This document shows positions 17,694 through 26,159 of a stretch of DNA of 64,000 nt, piece by piece; the first letter of the stretch is position 1; every line of letters begins with the position of its first letter. The notes below the pieces were generated by a model that saw only the letters and a list, made by a program, of their open reading frames with translations, had not been told where the DNA came from and ran no database searches. This stretch comes from Saccharopolyspora rosea (GTDB lineage: Bacteria; Actinomycetota; Actinomycetes; Mycobacteriales; Pseudonocardiaceae). A program made the translations under genes and the position numbers. Location: positions 3,782,001 through 3,846,000 of the forward strand of contig NZ_CP102826.1 of assembly GCF_025643595.1 (NCBI RefSeq), given 5' to 3'.

Positions 17694-18712
17694 CGACGTT
17701 GTTCGTGGCCACCACCGGCGGTCACCTGGCCCAGTTGAAGAACCTGTCCGAACGGATTCCCTGCGACGGCCCCGCGTTGTGGGTCACCAGCCGCAACGAG
17801 CAGAGCACGTCGCTGCTAGCGGGCCGCGATGTCGAGTACGTCAGGCCGGTCGGGTGCCGCAGCATCCGCGGGGTGTTGCGGTGCGCGCCGATCGCCCATC
17901 GGTTGTGGCGGGAGCGGGGGATCACCCGGGCGGTTTCCACCGGTTCCGGCATCGCCCTCGGCTTCCTGCCCTACCTGGCCGCTCGCGGAGTGGAGTGCCA
18001 CTACATCGAGAGCGCCGCGCGGGTGAACGGGCCCTCTCTGACGGGAAGGGTGCTCCGCTGGGTTCCAGGGGTCCGGGTCTACACCCAATACCCGCACTTG
18101 GCAGGAGGTCGTTGGGGTTACGGAGGAAGTCAGTTCGACATCTACCGTCCGGTGCGGATCGACCGGCCGTTCGGTGACCTGGTGCGCGTGGTGGTGACCG
18201 TCGGCGCGTCGGTGTACCCCTTCCGGCGACTGATCGAGTCGTTGGTGCCGCTGCTCGCACCTGACGGAGAGCTGCACCGCGCCACCGGCCTGCCCGTCGA
18301 GGTGCTGTGGCAAACAGGACCGGCGCCGGTCGACGACCTGCCGATCCAAACCAAGCCGTTCCTGCCCATCACCCATCTCGCCGAGGCCCTGGCCGAAGCC
18401 GACTTGGTGGTCAGCCACGCGGGTACCGGTTCCGCGCTGCTGTCCTTCGGGGCGGGGAAAGCGCCTCTCGTCGTCACCCGGGAACGCAGGTTCGGCGAGG
18501 CTGTGGACGACCACCAGCGGCAGCTGGCGACCGAACTACACCGCCGCGGGCTGGTGCACCACCGCGAGATCGGAGCCATCACGGTCGACGACCTGCTCGC
18601 GGCTCGGTCCACCGCGGTGCGGACTTGCCAGGAACCGCAACCGTTCCAGCTTTCCTGGCACGCGGAGACCACCATGCTCAGCACCTCGCCCGTCATCGTC
18701 GACGCTCGGTAG
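17690..18712 (+). CDS. Glycosyltransferase with fused Alg14-like and Alg13-like halves
   Basis: A 340-residue protein starting MTTLFVATTGGHLAQLKNLS, the Alg14/PssD/CpsF-like membrane-associated half, followed by a C-terminal half resembling Alg13/PssE/GT28 (VTVGASVYPFRRLI and ADLVVSHAGTGSALLSFGAG, where the HAGTGS element binds the UDP-sugar). In streptococcal and rhizobial systems these are two proteins that add the second sugar to the lipid-linked primer; here they are one. The ATG at 17690 overlaps the upstream stop by four bases. Confidence 0.82.
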   Translation: MTTLFVATTGGHLAQLKNLSERIPCDGPALWVTSRNEQSTSLLAGRDVEYVRPVGCRSIRGVLRCAPIAHRLWRERGITRAVSTGSGIALGFLPYLAARGVECHYIESAARVNGPSLTGRVLRWVPGVRVYTQYPHLAGGRWGYGGSQFDIYRPVRIDRPFGDLVRVVVTVGASVYPFRRLIESLVPLLAPDGELHRATGLPVEVLWQTGPAPVDDLPIQTKPFLPITHLAEALAEADLVVSHAGTGSALLSFGAGKAPLVVTRERRFGEAVDDHQRQLATELHRRGLVHHREIGAITVDDLLAARSTAVRTCQEPQPFQLSWHAETTMLSTSPVIVDAR

Positions 18713-18729
18713 ACGTCCGGTGGGCCGAA

Positions 18730-19718
18730 TTGGCCGCAGGGCCGGGAGGTAGCGTGTTCGTCTCCCCGCCCTGGCTTGAGGCGATCAGCCGTACCTACGG
18801 CTTCACCCCTCGTGCGAGGATCGCGATCGAGTCCGGCGGCAAGCCGATCGGCGGTTTCGCCTGGGTCCACGTCGTCGACGTGCGCGGCGAACGCCTGTGC
18901 AGTCTGCCGTTCTCGGACTGGGCGGACCCGATCGCCTCCGACTACTCCACCTGGCGCGCCCTGACGGCAGGAATCTTCGATGAGAACACGCCTCTGTCGT
19001 TGCGCTGCCTGCATTCCGCGGTTCCCGCGCAGGATCCGAGGTTGCTGCAAACCGAACAGCTCGCCTGGCATGGCACGCAACTGGACGCGCCGCTCCCCGA
19101 CATCCACCGCAGGCTCTCCCCCGGTGCTCGGCGCAACATCGCCGCGGCGAGCCGGAACGGACTCAGCGTGGTCACCGACACCGGTGTCGAAGCGATGCGC
19201 GAATTCCACCGCATGCAGGTGCTGCTGCGCAAGCACAAGTACCGGATGCTCGCCCAGCCACTGGAGTTCTTCGAGAACATCTGGGCGCGGTTCCGGCTCG
19301 CCGACGCCGTGGTGACCATCACCGCGCGAGCCGGATCAGAGCCGATCGCCGCGGCGGTCTTCCTCCAGTGGAACGACACGCTGCATTACAAGTTCGGATC
19401 ATCGCTGCAGGACCGGCTGCAGCTGCGGCCGAACGACGCGATCTACTGGGCCGGAATCCGATGGGCCGCCGAGCGCGGGCTGAGCCTGGTCGACTGGGGG
19501 TCAGCGACCTCGACCAACCGGGGCTCCTGCGCTTCAAGCGCAAGTACGCCACGGACGAGAAGCGGGTCGTCGTGCTTCGCTCCGCACAGGGCCCAAAACC
19601 TGGCAAGTCCGATGTGGACGTGTTGCTGCGCGAAATCACCAGGCTGCTCACCGACGAGTCGGTGTCCGACGACGTCACCGGAGCGGCCGGTTCCGTGCTG
19701 TACCGGCTGTTCTGCTAG
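18730..19718 (+). pseudogene. FemAB/GNAT-like acyltransferase with a single-base frameshift
   Basis: The gene encodes a roughly 330-residue FemAB-like protein (SVFVSPPWLEAISRTYGF near the start; FHRMQVLLRKHKYRM; LQLRPNDAIYWAGIRWAAER). At 19496-19500 the frame breaks in a G-run: upstream reads SLVDWG, and the expected continuation VSDLDQPGLLRFKRKYATDE is found one frame over and ends at TAG 19716-19718. Six Gs instead of five would restore the protein. The start is uncertain: TTG at 18730 or GTG at 18754, which has GGGAGG close upstream. It may be a real frameshift or a homopolymer sequencing error. Such proteins in polysaccharide loci may transfer acyl or aminoacyl groups to amino sugars. Confidence 0.75.
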
Positions 19719-19732
19719 GAGTCGCGATGCGC

Positions 19733-20800
19733 TCAGTCGATCACGGTGTTCCCTTGGTGCTGCAGACCGGGTTTGGAGCTATCGTCGGCTTCGAAGAAGG
19801 GGTAGCCGCCTCGCACGAACCTGTTGTTCACGACCTTCCCGTTGACCGATCCGTTCATCAGGCTGATGCCGCGTTCGAGTTTCGTGCCGCCGATCTGGTT
19901 GTCCCGGACCTCGACGTCCGGGAACCACTCCAACAGGACCGCCTGCGAAGCACCGATGCTGCAGATGTTCCCGACGAAGTGAATCCCGTGGGACTGGTGG
20001 GCCTGCACCGCAGTCGCGATCAGGCATTGCTGTCCTACTCCGGTGCACCTGTTACCGGAGATCGTGATGTCCGATGTGGATGGTGCGCTGTTGTCGAAGG
20101 TCTGGAAGCAGTCGGGATGTGGCGGATCGGAGTACCCGTCCATGCTGATGTCGTGCACGATGTTGTCCGCGATCCGGTGCCCTTGCCCGAAGAAGCGGAT
20201 CCCGTCCGCGTCGCCGGAGTTCTTCTTCACCGAGCCGCTCACGTCGTTGCGCTGAACCGTGATCCGCTCACCGGAGATCAGGATGCCGCTGCCGTCCGCG
20301 CGCACGACAGTGTTGTGGTCGAGCAGCGAGTCCCGGCGCGTGTCGCAGGAGATGGCGTCCGTTGTGGTGTTGCGCACCGTGTTGCCGCGGGCGGTCAGCC
20401 CGTTGCCCTGCAGTTGCAACCCGACCCCGCCTTCCGCGGTGAATCCGTCGACGACCACGTGATCGGCCTTCACTTGCACCGACCGCACCGCGACCCCCGC
20501 GCCGCGCAGCGTGATCGGCGCTTGCTCCGTTCCGGACTTCCTGACGACCAGATCCGCGTCGGCCATGCCCGCACCGCTGAAGCACACGACGTCGCCGGGT
20601 GCGGCCCGGTCCAACGCCGCCTGGGCATCACGGGGATTCGTCACCGTGACCGTGCACCCCGACGCACTCGCCGAGGTCGGACGCTCGTAAGGGCGGCCCT
20701 GCCCGGAGCACGCACTGAGGAGCAGCGCGACGGCGACCGCTCCAGCAACCACGATTGCCCACGGGCTCGCCAGATGGGAACTTCGCCCAGCAGCACTCAT
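19733..20800 (-). CDS. Secreted lipoprotein with right-handed beta-helix repeats
   Basis: A 355-residue exported protein. A signal peptide with lipobox (VALLLSACSGQ) predicts lipid attachment to the membrane outer face. The mature part is made of parallel beta-helix repeats with regularly spaced Asn and Asp: HVVVDGFTAEGGVGLQL, GNGLTARGNTVRNTTTDA, ISGERITVQRNDVSG, DITISGNRCTG, VEVRDNQIGG. This fold is typical of polysaccharide lyases, epimerases and hydrolases. It is encoded against the direction of the surrounding operon, ends 14 bases from the FemAB gene and is divergent from the dehydrogenase gene. A role in trimming or modifying the polymer is likely but unproven. Confidence 0.8.
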   Translation of the reverse strand: MSAAGRSSHLASPWAIVVAGAVAVALLLSACSGQGRPYERPTSASASGCTVTVTNPRDAQAALDRAAPGDVVCFSGAGMADADLVVRKSGTEQAPITLRGAGVAVRSVQVKADHVVVDGFTAEGGVGLQLQGNGLTARGNTVRNTTTDAISCDTRRDSLLDHNTVVRADGSGILISGERITVQRNDVSGSVKKNSGDADGIRFFGQGHRIADNIVHDISMDGYSDPPHPDCFQTFDNSAPSTSDITISGNRCTGVGQQCLIATAVQAHQSHGIHFVGNICSIGASQAVLLEWFPDVEVRDNQIGGTKLERGISLMNGSVNGKVVNNRFVRGGYPFFEADDSSKPGLQHQGNTVID

Positions 20801-20919
20801 GCGCACGAGCGTAGAGCCGGTCCAGGTGGCCAGCGAGATGAGCGATCGAGGTCGGCCACGCAGCGTGCCATCACATGTCCGCCGAAGGAAAACAGGAACG
20901 CCCGGAAGAGGTGGTCGGA

Positions 20920-22188
20920 ATGTCCGCTGATCCCGCACGCTTCGTCGTCGTGGGCCAGGGCTACGTGGGTCTTCCCGTGGCGATGCGCGCCTGTGAGGTG
21001 GGCCTCGACGTCATCGGGTTCGACGTGGACAAGGAGCGCGTCGAACTGCTCACGCGGGCCAAATCGTTCATCGACGACGTGGACGACGCGCGGCTCGCAG
21101 CAGCACTGGCGACGGGACGTTACCGCGCGACGAGCAACCACAGGGAACTGAGCGGGTTCGACCACGCCTCGGTGTGCGTACCCACGCCGCTGCACGACGG
21201 GGCACCTAACCTGCGTTGCATCGAGGACGCGGCCCGAATGCTTTCCACGCACGTCACACCGGGCTGCTGCGTCGTTCTCGAATCCACCACCTATCCCGGC
21301 ACGACGGAGGAGGTCTTCGCACCGATCCTCGAAGCCGGTTCCGGGCTGCGAGCGGGAACGGACTTCCACGTCGGATACAGCCCTGAACGCATCGACCCGA
21401 GCAATCCCACCTGGAAGTTCCACAACACGCCGAAAATCGTGTCCGGTGTGAACCAGACCTCGCTCGATGCGATCCGCCGGTTCTACGACCGCCTCGTCGA
21501 ACGCACCGTCCCGGTGCCCGGAACGCGGGAGGCCGAACTCGCCAAACTCCTGGAGAACACCTTCCGGCACGTCAACATCGCCCTGGTCAACGAACTCGCC
21601 ATGTACTCGCACGGGCTCGGCGTGGACGTGTGGTCGGTCATCGACGCGGCGGCGAGCAAACAGTTCGGGTTCATGCGCTTCTCACCAGGACCGGGCGTCG
21701 GCGGACATTGCCTGCCCATCGACCCCTCGTACCTGGCGTGGCAGGTGCGTCGTTCCCTGGGCAAGGCGTTCCAGTTCGTCGACATCGCCAACGCCGTCAA
21801 CGATCGCATGCCGGACTACATCGTCTCGCGTGCCACCGAGCACCTCAACCGGCACCACAAGTCGGTCAACGGCAGCAGCATCCTGTTGATCGGTCTCTCC
21901 TACAAAGCCAACTCGGGCGACGCGCGGAACTCGCCGGCGATGGCGGTCGCCAAGCACCTCCACCGCCTGGGCGCCGACCTGCGCGCCGTCGACCCCCTGG
22001 TCGCGGCTGAAGAGGTCCCGCTGCACGTGCGGCTCGTTCCGCTGGATGCCGCCGAGGTCTCGCGGTCCGACCTGGTCATCGTCCTGACCGACCACGATGT
22101 CCTCGACTGGGCATTGCTGGAACCGCACGCCGACCACGTGCTGGACACCCGGAACCGCCTCCGCGACGCGAAGGTGGAACGGCTGTGA
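20920..22188 (+). CDS. Nucleotide-sugar 6-dehydrogenase (UDP-GlcNAc/ManNAc type)
   Basis: A 422-residue UDP-sugar dehydrogenase that oxidises C6 of a UDP-hexose or UDP-N-acetylhexosamine to a uronic acid using two NAD+. It has the N-terminal NAD motif GQGYVG (G12, G14, G17), catalytic C264 in PGPGVGGHCLPIDP, and the conserved YSPERIDPSNPTW and LLENTFRHVNIALVNE segments. The SPERIDP form is typical of the WbpA/WecC/TviB branch acting on N-acetylhexosamines. AGAGG eight bases upstream supports the ATG at 20920 over the ATG at 20875. With the 3-dehydrogenase and aminotransferase it suggests a diamino-uronic acid pathway. Confidence 0.9.
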   Translation: MSADPARFVVVGQGYVGLPVAMRACEVGLDVIGFDVDKERVELLTRAKSFIDDVDDARLAAALATGRYRATSNHRELSGFDHASVCVPTPLHDGAPNLRCIEDAARMLSTHVTPGCCVVLESTTYPGTTEEVFAPILEAGSGLRAGTDFHVGYSPERIDPSNPTWKFHNTPKIVSGVNQTSLDAIRRFYDRLVERTVPVPGTREAELAKLLENTFRHVNIALVNELAMYSHGLGVDVWSVIDAAASKQFGFMRFSPGPGVGGHCLPIDPSYLAWQVRRSLGKAFQFVDIANAVNDRMPDYIVSRATEHLNRHHKSVNGSSILLIGLSYKANSGDARNSPAMAVAKHLHRLGADLRAVDPLVAAEEVPLHVRLVPLDAAEVSRSDLVIVLTDHDVLDWALLEPHADHVLDTRNRLRDAKVERL

Positions 22189-22307
22189 CCGCCCGCGAAG
22201 CGACGCGCATCCGGCACGTGGAGGTGTTCCTCGGACGGACAGCCGAATCCGTTGGCGCCGGCCGAAGTGCTCCGTCGCTGCTCCGAGAGCGGACGCGCGG
22301 CGCCCGA

Positions 22308-22961
22308 TCACCGCAGCGAGGACGCTCCTGGTTCAGGGCGATCGAGGGCGTCCAGCCCGCGTGCCACCAGCAGCACGGCCGCCGTGCCGACGCATCCGCC
22401 GGCCACGATGTCCGTGGCGTAGTGCAAGCCGAGCCGCACCAACCCGAGCACCATGCCCACCAACCCGAACGCGAGCAGCACCACCACCAGCATTCCGACG
22501 AACCTCGCACGCCGCCGGTTCCGCCTCGCTACCAGCAATGCCGCCACGAGCAACGAGACGATCGCGGTCGTGTGCCCGCTGGGCAGGGCCCAGTACGCGT
22601 TGATGGTTCGTCCGATGACCGGCTTGAGCAGCTCCGTGACCGACACGGCCGCCGGTGCCGCGATCGCGGGAAGGAGCACCGAGGTCCAGCGCCGGTCGAG
22701 GTAGCCCACGCCGGCGACGACGGCCGTCGTCGCCAGCGCCGGCCCCGCGCTTCCGAACGCGGCGAGGACGTCCAGCACACCGAGATGACCGGGAAACCAC
22801 TCCACCAGCCGCCCCAGCACCGCACGATCGAGCCGCCCGGGGTCGTCCCTGTCGGCATACCACACGCCGAGGAACGCCGTGACGAGCACGCAGACCCCGG
22901 CTACGAGGACGGCTGCTCTCCGCCGCCGCGCCGGGATCAGCGCCGACTGTTCTGGCCGCAT
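22308..22961 (-). CDS. PAP2-family membrane phosphatase
   Basis: A 217-residue integral membrane phosphatase. The three PAP2 motifs are visible: ELLKPVIGRTINA (motif 1), ALPSGHTTA (motif 2, general acid His) and VRLGLHYATDIVAG (motif 3, nucleophile His and Asp), with about six membrane segments. Enzymes of this class recycle undecaprenyl pyrophosphate or dephosphorylate lipids. In this locus, lipid-carrier recycling after polymer assembly is the natural guess. The ATG at 22961 is preferred. It is convergent with the dehydrogenase and divergent from the methyltransferase. Confidence 0.85.
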   Translation of the reverse strand: MRPEQSALIPARRRRAAVLVAGVCVLVTAFLGVWYADRDDPGRLDRAVLGRLVEWFPGHLGVLDVLAAFGSAGPALATTAVVAGVGYLDRRWTSVLLPAIAAPAAVSVTELLKPVIGRTINAYWALPSGHTTAIVSLLVAALLVARRNRRRARFVGMLVVVLLAFGLVGMVLGLVRLGLHYATDIVAGGCVGTAAVLLVARGLDALDRPEPGASSLR

Positions 22962-23291
22962 TCCACGCACCCACCCGCACCAGTTTCGGACCGGAACAGC
23001 CCAGAACCGTACCGGCCCGCGCAGTGCACACCACCGTCGCCGCACCGGAACACCCCCGGGCCCACTCGCGTTCGACGTGCTCAGCCGGCGGCGGGCGGTC
23101 GCCAATCCCGTGTGGTCCGCGTTCCGAAGCGCAGTGCGGTGTTCGCCTGCGAGGTCCCGGCCAGGTGCGCGGTCGCTGTCCGCCGCGACCGCGCCGGTCA
23201 CCCGCCGGGGTGCCTTGCCGTGCCGACTCCTCGCAGGTCGGCAACGATTCCCGGAGGGCGAGGGGAAATTCACAGGAAGCGCGAGACCACC
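22962..23291. other. Divergent intergenic region, nothing distinctive
   Basis: These 330 bases separate the PAP2 gene from the methyltransferase gene. They should hold promoters in both directions, but I can place neither. No coding frame or strong palindrome was seen. Confidence 0.5.
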
Positions 23292-23987
23292 ATGGCTATC
23301 CACATCGCGACCTTGGCAAAGGCGCCGTACCTCTGGATCCGCAGGGCCGTCGCCGACACTCTCTTCGAACGCCGCTACGACGTGCGCACATCGCCCGTCA
23401 TCGAGCTCGACGAGCTGGGAATCCCGGCTCACGAGCGAATTCGCTACCAGGCCACCGGCTGGCTCAACCTCCCGCGCATCCTGCCCGCCCGAGAGGTGGG
23501 CCCGCACGACGTCTTCGTCGACTTCGGTTCCGGGATGGGAAGGGTGGTACTGCAGGCCGCAACCAGGTACCCGTGCAAGAAGGTCATAGGGGTGGAGCTG
23601 TCGGGCCGTCTGGTCGGAATCGCGCGCGCGAACGTGGCGCGCAACGCACACCGGCTGCGGTGCGCCGAAGTCTCCTTCGTGGAGAGCGACGCGCTCGACT
23701 ACGAGATCCCTGACGACATGACGATCGCGTTCTTCCACAACCCGTTCACCGGAAGCATCTTCGCCCGCGTCCTGCAGCGCATTGTCGAGTCGGTCGACCG
23801 CGCCCCGCGCACAGTGCGCGTTGTCTACGTCAACCCCGTGGAGGAACGTGCCCTGCTGGAGACGGGAAGGGCACGCGTCGTCCGACGACTGCGCGGGATG
23901 CGGCCCACAGCCGAGTGGTCCCGGTCGAACTCGACCAGGATGTACGAGATCACTCCGCGCGCGATCGGACACGGAGTTGCAGGATGA
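23292..23987 (+). CDS. SAM-dependent class I methyltransferase
   Basis: A 231-residue protein with the SAM-binding motif I at DVFVDFGSGMGR (residues 73-84), followed by VIGVELSGRLVGIA (motif II region) and FVESDALDYEIPDD, which supplies the acidic residue for the adenine ring. AFFHNPFTGSIF follows as motif IV. Length and layout fit small-molecule or sugar methyltransferases. The substrate is unknown; O- or N-methylation of a polymer sugar is plausible from context. The start is ATG 23292 behind AGGAAG. It overlaps the next gene by four bases (ATGA). Confidence 0.85.
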   Translation: MAIHIATLAKAPYLWIRRAVADTLFERRYDVRTSPVIELDELGIPAHERIRYQATGWLNLPRILPAREVGPHDVFVDFGSGMGRVVLQAATRYPCKKVIGVELSGRLVGIARANVARNAHRLRCAEVSFVESDALDYEIPDDMTIAFFHNPFTGSIFARVLQRIVESVDRAPRTVRVVYVNPVEERALLETGRARVVRRLRGMRPTAEWSRSNSTRMYEITPRAIGHGVAG

Positions 23988-25114
23988 CCTCGACAGAATG
24001 GATCGAGGGCTCGGTGTCGGCCGTGGCGGTCGCCGAAGCCGATCAAGCCGCTCTCCGCGCTTGGGACCGCCTCGTCGCCGAAACGCCGGGCAGCGACGTC
24101 AGCCAGCTCCACGCGTGGGCGCGGGTCCGGAGCACGGCTGGATTCGGACGGCTCCACGTCTTCGTGCACCGGGGCACAACTCTCGTGGCGGGCGCGCAGA
24201 TCCTCGTCCGCCGGCTCCCGGGAATCGGCGCGATCGGTTACCTCCCCTACGGACCCGTGGTCGCCGCAGCAGGGCCCGAGCGGGAGCACGTCCTCGAAGT
24301 CCTCGGCCGGGCACTGGCCACCCTGGCCAAAAATCGGTTGATCATGCTGTTCGTGCAGCCGCCGGAAAGCGCGGACGGCATCGTCCCGATCCTGCTCCGT
24401 GCCGGGTTCCGCCGGTCCACGGCCGGGATCGCCCCGATCGGCTCGGTGCGCGTGGACCTCTCGATCGACGAAGAGGGCCTTCGGAAAGGACTCCGCAACC
24501 ACCGACTGAGCCGCTTCGCCAAGAACCGCCGCTGGGAGTCCAGGGGGTTGAAGGTCCGCATCGGCGACGAGCAGGACGTGCCCGTCCTCTCCGAACTGAT
24601 GGTCTGCACAGCTGCCCGTCAGGGGTTCGACCCGCTGTCCACCGACTACCTCGCCGCCCTCTACCGGGAACTCGCGGCGACCGGCCACGTCACCCTGTTC
24701 ATCGGCGAGATCGACGGCGTCCCGGTCGCCAGCCACCTCTACACGCTGTGCGCTGACACGGTCAAGTACCGCCTGACCGGGTTCGACCGGGACCGCGATG
24801 TGGCAGGCGTCGGCGCACCGGGAGTGCTGCACTGGGAGGCCATGCGGTGGGCCAAGGCCGAAGGCTACCGCTGGTTCGATTTCGGCGGTCTCAACGAGGT
24901 GTCGCTGGGCGCCGCGGCCGACGGGAACCGCGCGGGAATCCCCTCCCACGACAGCTTCAAACTCGACTTCGGTGGAACGCCTTACCGGTTCCCGGCACCG
25001 GTCGAACTCATCGCCTCCCCGTGGCTTCGCCGCGCCTACGACGCGGCCCGCTGCTGGCCCGGCGGCCGCCGCCTCATCGCCAGAACCGCCCGACTGCTCC
25101 GCGGCGGCCGTTGA
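23984..25114 (+). CDS. FemAB-type peptidyl/aminoacyl transferase-like protein
   Basis: A 376-residue protein with two GNAT-like halves in the FemABX arrangement: N-terminal DVSQLHAWARVRSTAGFGRL and GIGAIGYLPYGPVV, then KNRRWESRGLKVRIGDEQDV and C-terminal LHWEAMRWAKAEGYRWFDFGG with SHDSFKLDFGGTPYRFPAPVE. FemABX enzymes transfer amino acids from aminoacyl-tRNA to peptidoglycan precursors; related proteins occur in exopolysaccharide loci with unknown acceptors. It is translationally coupled to the methyltransferase (ATGA overlap) and is the second FemAB-like gene in the locus, the intact one. Confidence 0.82.
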   Translation: MTSTEWIEGSVSAVAVAEADQAALRAWDRLVAETPGSDVSQLHAWARVRSTAGFGRLHVFVHRGTTLVAGAQILVRRLPGIGAIGYLPYGPVVAAAGPEREHVLEVLGRALATLAKNRLIMLFVQPPESADGIVPILLRAGFRRSTAGIAPIGSVRVDLSIDEEGLRKGLRNHRLSRFAKNRRWESRGLKVRIGDEQDVPVLSELMVCTAARQGFDPLSTDYLAALYRELAATGHVTLFIGEIDGVPVASHLYTLCADTVKYRLTGFDRDRDVAGVGAPGVLHWEAMRWAKAEGYRWFDFGGLNEVSLGAAADGNRAGIPSHDSFKLDFGGTPYRFPAPVELIASPWLRRAYDAARCWPGGRRLIARTARLLRGGR

Positions 25115-25270
25115 GCGGACGGCGCGTCCACCGCGCGGACGAGGACCGCACGCTGGCCTGGCGACCGCGGTCGGACAGCGGATTTCGCGCAGCACCAACA
25201 GGATTCGACCGTCCTGAGGCCGGGATCCCGCGGTCCTGCCGGCCGCGGCTCCGGGTCCGATGCGGCGTCG

Positions 25271-25954
25271 CTACGACTTGCGAGCGGTCCTGCGCCGGGA
25301 CTTCGCCGCGGCGCGCACGGCCGCCACGCGCGCCTCGCCGATGGCGGCCATCGCGTCGCCGAGCAGGCGCATCAGTTCGCCCCCGGACTTGCCGTCCGCC
25401 GACTGCAACGACACGAAGGTGCCGTCGAACGCGGCCATGGCGAAGTGCGCGAGCTCGTCGGCGATCGCGCTCGCCACGTCCTCCCCCGCCACCGAGAACG
25501 ACGAGTGAATCATGTGCCGCATGTAGTCGCGGCCCTCGTTGCGCACGTCGATGATGGTCTGCAGCACCTCGGGCGCCTCGGCCGCCTCGTTGGTCATCAC
25601 CAGGGCGAGCAGCAGCCGCAGGAAGTCCTGGTGGTCCGCGAAGGTCTCGCTGGTCCTGTGCAGGTACCACGCCAACCGCTCGCGCGGGGTGCCGCCCTCG
25701 GGCGGGTTCCGGTGCGCTTCGCGCATCGCGTCGAAGAATTCGTGGGCGCCGCGCGCCATCACCGCGGACAGCAGCCCGGCCTTGGACTCGAAGTGGTGGT
25801 AGAAGGCGCTCTTCGGCAAGCCGGTCTCCCCGGCCAGCACGGATATCGACGTGGCGGCGTACCCGCGGGCCGCCATCACGCGGGCGGCGACGTCGAGTAT
25901 CTCCTGGCGAGATCGCCTGCCACGGCGGTTCCCGTTGCGAACAGCGCTTTCCAT
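25271..25954 (-). CDS. TetR-family transcriptional regulator
   Basis: A 227-residue regulator with an N-terminal TetR DNA-binding domain (RQEILDVAARVMAARGY, then ISVLAGETGLPKSAFYHHFESKAGLL, residues about 16-67) and a helical ligand-binding domain. It is divergent from the aromatic monooxygenase operon, so it probably represses that operon and is released by an aromatic substrate or CoA thioester. The C-terminus is basic (AKSRRRTARKS). Confidence 0.9.
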   Translation of the reverse strand: MESAVRNGNRRGRRSRQEILDVAARVMAARGYAATSISVLAGETGLPKSAFYHHFESKAGLLSAVMARGAHEFFDAMREAHRNPPEGGTPRERLAWYLHRTSETFADHQDFLRLLLALVMTNEAAEAPEVLQTIIDVRNEGRDYMRHMIHSSFSVAGEDVASAIADELAHFAMAAFDGTFVSLQSADGKSGGELMRLLGDAMAAIGEARVAAVRAAAKSRRRTARKS

Positions 25955-26051
25955 GCGGTCAGTCTAGAACCGCACGCGATTCCACCAGCCAGAACCTGCT
26001 GGCGCGGTCATTGACACTGCCGGGCTCGTTTGTAACTCTGCTCACTAATGT

Positions 26052-26065
26052 ACCGAACGACCGGT
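26052..26065 (+). promoter_or_regulatory. Possible TetR operator
   Basis: ACCGAACGACCGGT contains the inverted arms ACCG and CGGT six bases apart in the 205-base TetR/monooxygenase intergenic region, about 100 bases upstream of the monooxygenase gene. The symmetry is short, so this is a weak call. Confidence 0.35.
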
Positions 26066-26159
26066 CCAAAACTGGCCGGCTGAGGCACCGGGGACACCCC
26101 CACGCGCCCCCTGCCGACCAGCCCACACCCCGGTGCGGCCGAGCAACGGAGCTCAGCGC

